Positions 56,026 through 64,000 of a DNA stretch of 64,000 bases are shown here, piece by piece. Origin of the DNA: Sclerurus mexicanus. Taxonomy: Eukaryota; Chordata; Aves; Passeriformes; Furnariidae. The stretch covers positions 741,992 to 805,991 of the forward strand of contig VWZF01004015.1 of assembly GCA_013396755.1 (NCBI GenBank), in the 5' to 3' direction. The notes beneath the pieces are model-generated. The model was not told the origin of the DNA and searched no databases. It worked only from the letters and a program-made list of their open reading frames with translations. Both the position numbers and the translations under genes were made by a program. Every line of letters starts with the position of its first letter. Position 1 is the first letter of the stretch.

Positions 56026-57385
56026 CGTGGGGAGCAGCAGGGCGGGACCACTGCCCGTCCAGGTGTGTTGGCTCGAGGCACCTGAAAGAGCCAAGTGTTT
56101 GTGTACCTGGGCAGATTGTGGCCAGGTTTTTTTGTGAAGCAGAGGCTTGGTTTGGCAACTCCTTTGCAATTAATTAATCAATTGCAGTGAGGGAACTGCA
56201 AGTAGTCCCCTATTATTTTAGACAGAACGGAGGAAACAAAGAAGCCTGACAGGAACTAACAAGTGAACAAACAAAGAAACTTCAGAGACAACTCTTGCCT
56301 CACATGAGAGAAAAAGACAACTATTACAGTTCATCATGCTCCAGACGGAGCAGCACCGAGGGGCCAGCCTGGTCTCAGAGCCATTGCCCAGCTGACAGAC
56401 ATCTACAGATAACTTCCCTAAATCAAAAATCAGCAAGGCTTTTAGTTCTTTCTCTAGGAAAGGTCCCTTTTTCTGTTGTTGAAGGCATCCTGGAAGTTCT
56501 TGTGTCATTTTTAGCTTTTGTGTCTGCAAAAATTTAATTTCACGTCCACAGAGGAAAGTAAAGCAAAACATACATTTGCTTGCTACTTGAAAAGACACGA
56601 TTTCCTAATTCATGCTCAGAAGAGGCAGCGTCTATCAGCAAGGCAAAGGTATCAGTGCCACCAAATTGTAAGTTTTAACATTTTCTGTTTCTTTAAAATT
56701 AAAAGGCCACTTTAGATTCATCTTTTTAAATTCCCTGCTAAATGTTGGCTCATTATTGCAGCAGAGATGAAACTTGTCTGGTTTGCAAGCAGCATGACAG
56801 GCCAGTGCAATCTGAAGGGGGTTTTCTTCTTCCTGTTTCACAGAGACCTGAAGAGTTTGTGCCTTTTCTGTCAAATGTTCTTTAAATTCAAAGAGTGCCT
56901 CCTTCCAAGACTCCTTTTGTCCACAGTAAAATGCCTTGGGAATGACTAGAACTGGATTTACAGCAGGAAAAAAAAATTTGAAAAGATTGTTAATCATACA
57001 GGGAGGGAAAGTTTCTGGGAAGCAATTTCTGTGTACAAAGAATGATACCATTCATCTATTTGTGTCATGATTTATGCTGATTTTCTATACTACTATGAGT
57101 CCATTTACTGTTTACCATAGTAGGAAGCAGCAGCTGAGTTTTTGGTAGACCTTGTAACTTCAAGACCAGCATCTTTGCAGATAAGGGTTTTTACACACAT
57201 TCAAGGTTTGAATTTTATACAAGTCATAGAAAATTTGCATCATCTACTTGCTTCATGAGTAGATGTATCTGGTGTTTGAAAGTGATGTAATGAATTTAGT
57301 AGCTGAAAATAGAAGGCAATGTTACTGTGTGTGGCACACAGAAATATCTCAGTACAATTCTTCCTTTTTTTTTCTCTGTTTTTAG
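56026..57385. other. Non-coding region just upstream of TRPM1 exon A
   Basis: No coding exon is recognised. A 138-codon minus-strand frame (56635-57051) has no recognisable domain. An E-box of MITF type is at 56300-56307. This may be intron between an unseen first exon and exon A. Confidence 0.55.
56300..56307. promoter_or_regulatory. Candidate MITF E-box (TCACATGA)
   Basis: A perfect TCACATGA (TCATGTGA on -) lies 1.08 kb upstream of exon A. MITF is the known activator of TRPM1 in melanocytes and prefers T-flanked CATGTG boxes. Eight-base matches of this kind occur by chance about twice per 64 kb, so evidence from sequence alone is weak. Confidence 0.2.
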
Positions 57386-57465
57386 GGTCAAAAGGCTTGG
57401 ATAGAGAAGACCTTTTCTAAAAGAGAATGCATCTACGTAATTGCCAACAGCAAAGACGTTAGCAG
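57386..57465 (+). CDS. TRPM1: TRPM1 coding exon A (first recognised exon)
   Basis: The acceptor is ctctgtttttag and the donor AG|GTAACA. The exon is 80 nt, starts in phase 0 with GGT CAA AAG GCT TGG and leaves 2 nt (AG) for the next exon. It encodes GQKAWIEKTFSKREC followed by IYVIANSKDVSR. The QK(A/S)WIE..F.KREC signature is shared by TRPM1, 3, 6 and 7 just before their CCCG motif. It is the common exon onto which alternative N-termini are spliced in this subfamily. There is no in-frame ATG in or directly before the exon, so it is internal. At the point where, from memory, the classical short human melastatin form begins (MKDSNR), this sequence has SKDVSR, so that internal methionine is absent here. 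Confidence 0.9.
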
Positions 57466-58179
57466 GTAACATTTGAAGTTTTTGTTTTGGCCAACAGAAA
57501 AGGTTAATACTCAAGGAACTGAACTTGATTTGGATTTAGACGAGTGAAACAGACCCAGTTTCCTCGCTGACTTTAAAGGGAGATGACAGGGGAACAAAAG
57601 CACAAGTCATGCTTGCACTGAAATCTGTCCAGAGCCGTGGGATGTGTCACACAGAGAGGTGAGGCTGGGCAGCAGGAGAGGCAGGGACTTGTTATTTCCC
57701 AGCTTTGCAAGCCAGACCATTCTGCAAGGGTGCAATAATGTGGTGCCATTCGTCACAGCTGGTATGACATCACCAGTAACTGTAGTATAAAGGGGACTTG
57801 AATTCTTAGTCCAAATATTAATATTACTGCATGGGCTCAGCTACACCACAGTCAGCAGTTATAACAGCAGTTCACACCACGTGTGAGCTGTCAGCTCTGA
57901 GTGAGAAGCACTGCTCCTCTCCTGCTTTCTGCCTCCTGTCCTGTCCTTTAGCCTAGAACAGCTTTCCAGTGCATAGTACAAGTGAGCTGAAATTTTTTAT
58001 CTTTGCCTATTAAAAAGCACCTGAGGACTGGTAATTCTGGTATATGTGTGTATGCAAGAGATTTTTCTATGATTCACGTAGAGCAAGGCATGGCCTGCTG
58101 AAAATCTAATTTCTGATTTATTGTTTTCTTTTATATTGAAGATACTGTAATCAAAGTCACTTCAAATTTTAACTTACAG

Positions 58180-58375
58180 GTGCTGCTGTGGCCAGCTCAT
58201 TAACCAGCATATTCCACCCCCTCCAAGTATAACAGCTAATAAAAATGGAGAAGAAACGAAGCAAGTGGAAACTCAGCCAGAGAAATGGTCTGTCAGCAAA
58301 CACACCCAAACATACCCAACTGATGCCTATGGAAACCTTGAATTCCAGGGAGGAGGACATTCAAATAAGGCCATG
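58180..58375 (+). CDS. TRPM1: TRPM1 coding exon B
   Basis: The acceptor is ttaacttacag and the donor ATG|GTAAGG. The exon is 196 nt: one base completes the Arg codon of exon A, then come 65 codons ending in phase 0. The protein starts CCCGQLINQHIPPPPS, has a hydrophilic linker NKNGEETKQVETQPEKWS and ends LEFQGGGHSNKAM. The cysteine triplet, QHIPP and EFQGGG..NKAM are TRPM-family hallmarks. The linker sequence is the part that separates TRPM1 from TRPM3, and here it matches TRPM1 without length change. It leads into the melastatin homology region. Confidence 0.95.
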
Positions 58376-58922
58376 GTAAGGAGCACAGGCCACTCTGAGG
58401 TATCCGTCCGGTATGTTTTAGCTCAACAGGCTGTGGAGTTTGCTTAGCAGTAGAAGTATCAGTTAAGTACACCTTCTGCAAAACTTCTGGTTTTCCTCTC
58501 TTCTGAACAAATCCAAACTTAGATTTGTTTCCTTGCCCTTTTACTTTCTTATCTCTTGCTGAGACTGCCACTTGGGACAGCCCACCTCAAAAACTTGTCA
58601 AAAAAGTATGGGAGAGGTGGGAGGGGTTTGTTAGTGATGGTTTGTTTTGTTTTCAAAAGCAGGAGTAAGCACAAGCACCAGACATTTTAAATAGGTGGCT
58701 TCCAACAATGCAGATTTGTAATAAGGGCTTAGGATCATTTGCTAGCAGTCAGTTTTTCAGGTGAAAAAAGGAAAATAGCTTTGAAAATTCATGAACTGAA
58801 TAGTAAATTGTCAAAGAAAAGTGAAAGGTTTTGACCTGTTTTTTCTAATTATCACCATCAGAGAAATTTAATGATGTGTTGATTGAAAATTATAAAACTT
58901 CAAGATGAAAAGCATAATATAA

Positions 58923-59249
<327 letters not shown>

Positions 59250-59924
59250 TGATGTTCATTCACTAATCTTTCCTACAGGCAGAAGATTTAAGTCTACATG
59301 AACAAGTCATTACCCACTAGACCAAAAAAAAGGAGCATTGTAATCATTTGTGTTAATCTCCTACCCAGCCCCGCCCATAAGATTTTCCTGGGTCAGTATT
59401 GATTTACATTACTCGGTGTTTCCCCTGAAAAAAAATTTCAGACTTGGTTTCATTAGCAAGGAATCTAACACTAGTTAAGATACACTTTTTTTGCTGCTTG
59501 GTTATCCTCATAGTTAAGAAATCTCCTGCTCCAAATTTGCCAAGCTTTAGCTTATCCTTTTTTTATACCAAGATCTTTCTATTCCTAAAAGTGTTTTTCC
59601 TGGTGTTGTGCTTCATGTCCACTCAATAACATACTTCGAGACAGACAAGGGTACAGATTACACTGTGGCAAGTCAGTAACTGAGCAAGTCTTTCAAAGAC
59701 TTCGCTGAATTCAGCACAAGGATGTGAAAAGGTATTAGGGTTTACATGCAATTAAAATAAAAACATGGTTTTGTCTGCATTGCATGTTCTATCATAGAGA
59801 TACCAGTTTAGTAGTAAAAGCAACCCAGAAAAACAGTGAACTCCACGTGAGACAAGACGAAAATTCTGTTGTTTTGTGACCTCTCAAAAGTGCCAAGAGT
59901 GAATTCAATTAACTGTACCTATAG

Positions 59925-60049
59925 GTGTCATTCGCCATGTGGGAGATGCCTTGAAAGATCACTCTTCCAAATCCAGAGGACGAATATGTGCCATAGGAAT
60001 TGCACCGTGGGGCATTGTAGAAAACAAGGAAGATCTAATAGGAAAAGAT
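59925..60049 (+). CDS. TRPM1: TRPM1 coding exon D
   Basis: The acceptor is ctgtacctatag and the donor GAT|GTAAGT. The exon is 125 nt: two bases complete the Gly codon of exon C, then 41 codons end in phase 0. It encodes VIRHVGDALKDHSSKSRG followed by RICAIGIAPWGIVENKEDLIGKD. The G(V)IxHVGDAL and IGIAPWGIVEN motifs belong to the MHR nucleotide-binding fold. A serine in DHSSKSRG (TRPM3 has DHASKSRG) again favours TRPM1. The arginine in VIRHV differs from the VISHV I recall for human TRPM1 and resembles TRPM3, a conservative site difference. Confidence 0.95.
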
Positions 60050-60722
60050 GTAAGTCTTTAAGGAAGCAGCTGTGTAACAAAATATACTGTTAATATTTTT
60101 CAAGTATTACTTTTTTCTCTTTCTAAAGCAGGCCTAAGAGCTGAAATGGAACAATTTCTTGGAATAAAGCTGTTGTTTAACTGTATTTCTCAGGTTGTCA
60201 TATATGACCTCAATGTAAATACGGAGCTAGTGAGGTTTCCATTGCTTTCATTAGTAAAGACCTCTCTGAGGTGACCGTGTTCTGTCCTAACTTCAGTGTG
60301 GCCTGTGGAGACTTCTATGCCATGAATCATGTAAGGGCCTGTGTGTGTGTAAGGCTGGCATTTATTAGAGATGGGGGCTCTGCAGTGGTGTGTGAATTAC
60401 TAGGAACTCCAAATGAGAATGTGTGTTCTAATGCAGGAGGAGGATTAGGTAACAACCCAGCGTGTGAACAAGGTGAGCACACTAATGAGCTTAGGGGAAC
60501 ATGCAGGGCAGTGCACAGATGCGACTGCACTCCTTCAAAGAAAACAGTGCTGTGAAGAGTTTAGATTTGAATGTAAAAACAAGGTGTTTCTAATTCTCCC
60601 CTGATTCTAAATGTTGGGTTGGTTTGTTTTCTCGTAAGACATGTGCTTCCCTTGGGTGGGGGGAGGAGTTTCTCCTTTGGTTTTGGTTCTAACTCAGGTG
60701 CATCTCTCTCTTTGACACGCAG

Positions 60723-60894
60723 GTAACGCGGGTGTACCAGACCATGTCAAACCCTCTAAGTAAGCTCTCTGTGCTCAACAGTTCCCACACCCACTTCATC
60801 CTGGCTGACAACGGCACCTTAGGTAAATATGGAGCTGAAGTGAAGTTACGGCGCCAGCTGGAGAAACACATCTCCCTGCAGAAAATAAACACAC
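60723..60894 (+). CDS. TRPM1: TRPM1 coding exon E (exon before the miR-211 intron)
   Basis: The acceptor is tctttgacacgcag and the donor ACAC|GTAAGT. The exon is 172 nt, 57 codons plus one base. It encodes VTRVYQTMSNPLSKLSVLN, then SSHTHFILADNGTLGKYGAE and VKLRRQLEKHISLQKINT. HFILADNGT.GKYGAE is one of the most invariant TRPM stretches. VTRVYQTMSNPLSKLS is TRPM1-type (TRPM3 has VVRPYQTMSNPMSKLT). The C left at the donor joins GT of the next exon to make Arg. The intron that follows carries mir-211, as at the orthologous position in mammals. Confidence 0.96.
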
Positions 60895-62799
60895 GTAAGT
60901 ACGGGGGCAAAGTGCACACACACCTTCTGAAAGGAAGGGAGGGAGGAAGGGCTCGGAATACTCCAGGGTGTGGAAATGAGAGGCCTCTTCCAGCTCTTTC
61001 CAGTGGAAATTTGATCGGGACTGTGTGGCTGAACTAGAAAAGGTGCTGCCTGATAGGTGCTGGAAGAGCCCACATCACACAGCACAGAAAAGCCATGAAA
61101 TAAGGATTGCATAGAAGGAGAGACAAAAGTTGACAAATAATAATGAGAAGCTTCAAAGCACTAAGAATCCAAGGAACGGGAACTGCAAAGAATTTGTGCA
61201 CTTGTGGCTCGAATTCGTAAGCATCAGTAAACACACAGGAGGAGGTGGTTTTGTGCAGTTCCTGTTTGCAGGAATCCTGCCCAGCTCAGTGATTTCTGAT
61301 TCCAAGTGTTCATGCTAGCAGTTTATTGTCTCTGTTAGATGGATTTGTTTCACTTGAAATATCACACTTAAAATTCTTGAATCTCCCAGATAAACACAGC
61401 TGGGATTTTGATTTTTAATGAAGCTATTATCAAGGTGGTTTCACATCAGTGCTTTCATATTGAATATTTTTCTATTTATATTTATTTATATCATTATATA
61501 TTTGAATTTATACTGAATATTTTCATATTTAGTTTTGTGCATTTTTTAAATTTCTCCCAGTTATTATGGCATCTCTAAAATAACTTTCTAGAACTCTTTC
61601 TACCATTAATTAGAAAAAAAAAATTAAAAAAGACATTTTCATTTGTTGTACTAAAATTTTTTTTATAAAGTTGAAATTAAAAAAAGAAAAAAAAAGGTAG
61701 CTGTGATTTGCCAGCAAGTTAGAAAAAACCTCCACGATTACCTAATTAAAAATGGCCCCAGAAAGAATTAATAGTCTTTGAATCCACACTTCAGTTAAGA
61801 GCTCCTGGGGAATTGCCATCAGTTCTACCAATTTCCTTTCTGGCTTCTTAAAGGTGCCCCTGTAAACTGTGTGGGCCTGTGTAAATCAAAGAAAACAAAC
61901 CTCTGGAATGACAACTGTATTGAACTCTGCAGAGCTTTCTAACAGGGTGTGAGTGCTCTGAGGGGGGGCGCAGAAAAGCCAAGTAGAGTGCCAGGTGAAG
62001 CCCAAAGGCACAGCTGGGGATGAGCCCTGAGGGATCCAAAGGTACTGGAGGTGTGTCAGGAATGCTTTTTGCCTTGGGGAAGCTCAGGACACTGGGCTCA
62101 CCCAAACACTGCCCCTTGGCCCTGGGCTGGGCAGCGCCAGGTCCTGCTGAGCCATCCTGAGCTCTGCTCCCTGTCTCTGCAGGAGCGCTGGCATTGCTGG
62201 AATGCTCCAAAGGCAGCCCTGGCTTGGAACACACGGAATTCAGAGCCCAGGGGCAAGATATTCTGTGCCATTGCTTTTGATACCGCTGGGCTGGGGATAT
62301 TGGTTCTGATTCAGGTAGTGGTGGATGATTTTTGTCGTGAGAAGGCCAAAGTTGGGAATACAAATAGAAGAAATCTGTTCTGTGAAGGGCTGCAATACCC
62401 CTGCTAGTAACAACATACAAGGAGTTGTTTTGTTTCTTTTTAATCACTTCAAGCACAGGCACTTCTGGAAATCTCAGGAAGAATCACTAAAGATATCATG
62501 GATACACAGGCCGGGCCATGCCCTGAGACTCCTTATCAGAGCTGGGTGTTCTGACTGGAGGATGTCAGGAGCCTTCTGCTGTTACTGTGCATGGTGTTCC
62601 TGTTCTTCACAGAGGCATCAAGGTTGAAAATACAAAGTCTTTCACACGTTCTCAGCCATGCAATAAAAGTGCCTCTCTATGAGGTCATTTTACAGATTAA
62701 GAATTGATTTCAAATGCTTATAATAGTATGATTAGTCAGCGTTCAGGTAATGTTTTGTCCTTCATTTGCCCAAGTTTCTTGTGACCAAGGCTACTGAGA

Positions 62800-62893
62800 C
62801 CATGTGACCTGTGGGCTTCCCTTTGTCATCCTATGCCTGGAGATCACAGTGAGGCAGGGACAGCAAAGGGATGCTCAGCTGTCGTCTCTTCCA
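62800..62893 (+). ncRNA. MIR211: mir-211 precursor hairpin in the TRPM1 intron
   Basis: The 5p mature strand is 62817-62838, starting TTCCCTTTGTCATCC, with the miR-204/211 seed TCCCTTT at nt 2-8. The 3p strand is about 62854-62874, starting GCAGGGACAGCAAAGGG. I paired the arms by eye. U18-A71 to U24-A65 plus G25-C64 and U26-G63 form one helix. A CA/CA mismatch and the helix U29-A60 to U32-G57 follow, with A33 bulged. U34-A56 to U38-A52 closes a loop of about 13 nt (last two digits of 628xx). The basal stem includes G15-C74, G14-U75, G13-C76 and U12-A77. The 3p arm is characteristic of miR-211; as I recall, miR-204-3p starts GCTGGGAAGG. The hairpin shares the TRPM1 strand, so it is expected to be cropped from the TRPM1 primary transcript and to follow its MITF control in pigment cells. 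Confidence 0.95.
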
Positions 62894-63365
62894 TCGGCCA
62901 GCCATTTCAGCTGCATGATAAAAACACTAATCTCATATTTTCTACCTAAGGAGTAAGCCTAGGTATATGTCATCCTACTGAAGACTTCCCGTAGGTAACC
63001 AATGAAGAGTTCAAGCATCAAAGACAGTAGCTGGGAGCCATGCAAGTAACAGTGAAGCTAATGAAGTAATAGAAAATCATGTTAGCTGCTTTATCTGTAC
63101 ATGGTGTCTGTTGAAAGAGGTTACCAATAATTTGCCAACACAGTGAATAAATTATCATTATGGAACTGATGCAAAAGCAAGGGCAGAGAGACATCTTGCT
63201 CTTTTCCTTTTGTGGCTGTGAAACAGCATATGGATGTTTTTCCTCATAGTGACCATGAAATAGCCATCATTTTTCCTAATGGCTCTGGTTTGAAGTGATG
63301 CACTAACACAGAAATTGCACCCACTCGTAATATCTCAACCTCTTAAACTAAGTTTCATTGACACT

Positions 63366-63450
63366 TCTTTTTTTGTTGTTTTTGTTTGTTTGTTTGTTTG
63401 TCTTTTTGTTTTGGTTTGGGTTTGGGTTTTTTTGTTTTGTTCTTCTGTGT
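63366..63450 (+). repeat. (TTTG)n / T-rich tract forming the exon F polypyrimidine tract
   Basis: A run of TTTG units (63381-63400) is flanked by T and G runs and reaches to the tttgcag acceptor. From 63364 to 63455 there is no A at all. Confidence 0.9.
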
Positions 63451-63457
63451 TTTGCAG

Positions 63458-63632
63458 GTCTGGGACAAGGTGTTCCTGTAGTTGGACTCATCGTGGAAGG
63501 GGGTCCCAATGTGATCTCCATTGTCTTAGAGTGCCTGCGAGAAGACCCCCCTCTCCCTGTTGTGATATGTGATGGCAGCGGGCGAGCATCTGATATTCTG
63601 TCCTTTGCACACAAGTATTCAGAAGAAGGAGG
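63458..63632 (+). CDS. TRPM1: TRPM1 coding exon F
   Basis: The acceptor is tctgtgttttgcag and the donor GGAGG|GTAAGA. The exon is 175 nt: two bases complete Arg, then 57 codons plus two bases. It encodes LGQGVPVVGLIVEGGPNVIS, then IVLECLREDPPLPVVICDGS and GRASDILSFAHKYSEEG. The EGGPNV and DGSGRASD motifs line the nucleotide-binding-like cleft of the TRPM SLOG domain. The acceptor is preceded by a long (TTTG)n-derived tract without adenine (see 63364-63455). The next exon lies beyond the right edge of the window. Confidence 0.96.
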
Positions 63633-63976
63633 GTAAGATTTGGAGATTTTCACTGAAGTTGTGTTGTGCTGGGTAGGGCAGTGTAGGACTATATGCCTCC
63701 CTTCACTGAAGCTTCATAAAAACCCACGTGAAGTGCAGAATGCTACTAACAGAGGCGTTCTGCTGCCACTCAGCTTTTGTTGCCTATTTGATCTTAGCCC
63801 TGGAGTTAATGAGTAGAACTTGTTACCTCATGGAATGTATTGATGGTCCTTTGAAACGAGCTTGCGCTCAGTGCAGTGCACGGTCATACAGGCTCCTGCA
63901 GAGTTTGCTGCACTGTACTTGGGGTTGGATTTATTTTACATTATTTTATGGTTGGTTGTTTGCCACTTTGGTTGAT

Positions 63977-64000
63977 ACATCATCATCATCGTCATCATCG
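63977..64000. repeat. (ATC/TCA)n trinucleotide microsatellite, cut by the window edge
   Basis: Tandem catcatcatcatcg-type units run to the last base, with G interruptions (tcg). The array probably continues into the next part of the TRPM1 intron. Confidence 0.85.

Larger units (their letters stand above)
60895..63457 (+). other. TRPM1 intron hosting mir-211
   Basis: This 2563-bp intron is the largest fully contained one, 3.5 times longer than the other four. It holds an AT-rich tract (about 61465-61520), an A/T homopolymer-rich patch (61612-61700), a GC-rich patch (about 62050-62300) with exon-like splice signals, the mir-211 hairpin, and a (TTTG)n tract at the 3' end. Open frames of 204 codons (-) at 61848-62462 and 118 codons (+) at 62051-62407 cross the GC-rich patch but show no recognisable protein. 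Confidence 0.9.

Noticed and set aside
55879..56158. Frames containing VGES or IHPL repeats
   Set aside because: They are produced by the 12-bp tandem repeat, whose length is a multiple of 3.
56304..56408. Ser-rich ATG-started frame considered as the TRPM1 first coding exon
   Set aside because: No GT donor in phase 0 follows it, as exon A would need, and the sequence does not resemble known TRPM N-termini.
56635..57051. 138-codon minus-strand frame next to TRPM1 exon A
   Set aside because: No recognisable domain and no promoter or splice support. It is compatible with a chance frame.
61848..62462. 204-codon minus-strand frame in the TRPM1 intron
   Set aside because: It is antisense to the TRPM1 intron, Pro/Ser-rich and matches no recognised domain. 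A GC-rich patch alone can keep such a frame open.

Overview
The window is vertebrate nuclear DNA, most likely from a bird. It is AT-leaning, CpG-poor and has low repeat density. The recognisable interspersed repeats are CR1 LINE fragments, typical of birds and other sauropsids. The one recognisable gene has short GT-AG introns (0.6-2.6 kb). No bacterial gene organisation is present: nearly all open frames are short and scattered, and many begin at non-ATG codons.

Right end (57386-63632, + strand): six coding exons encode about 320 contiguous residues of the N-terminal cytoplasmic (melastatin homology) region of TRPM1, the cation channel of retinal ON-bipolar cells and melanocytes. Exon phases join without a break. 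The upstream first exon(s) with the start codon were not found, and the gene continues past the right edge. The fifth intron (60895-63457) holds a clear microRNA hairpin, mir-211 (about 62800-62893), at the position known in other vertebrates. Its 5p arm has the miR-204-type sequence and its 3p arm is miR-211-type. The acceptor that closes this intron follows a (TTTG)n tract with no adenine for 92 bases, which forces a distant branch point.

Left and centre (1-57385): no protein-coding exon can be supported. This is TRPM1 5' intron and/or the intergenic space towards its usual neighbour (KLF13 in mammals). It contains a C-rich 13-bp-unit minisatellite (about 2831-3150) whose minus strand repeats G-quadruplex motifs, beside a short CpG-rich patch with a CTCF-like core at 3168-3181. 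CR1 fragments lie at 6680-7125 (-, endonuclease remnant), 9351-9845 (-), 14075-14225 (-) and 14344-15125 (+); the last two form an inverted repeat. A pentamer microsatellite at 31016-31100 generates MITF-type E-boxes. A 21-bp element occurs at both 34226 and 52601. A 12-bp tandem repeat lies at 55961, about 1.4 kb upstream of the first recognised TRPM1 exon.

Functionally the window is the 5' part of one locus: a pigment-cell and retinal channel gene that co-transcribes an intronic microRNA, preceded by a long non-coding region that may hold its alternative promoters.
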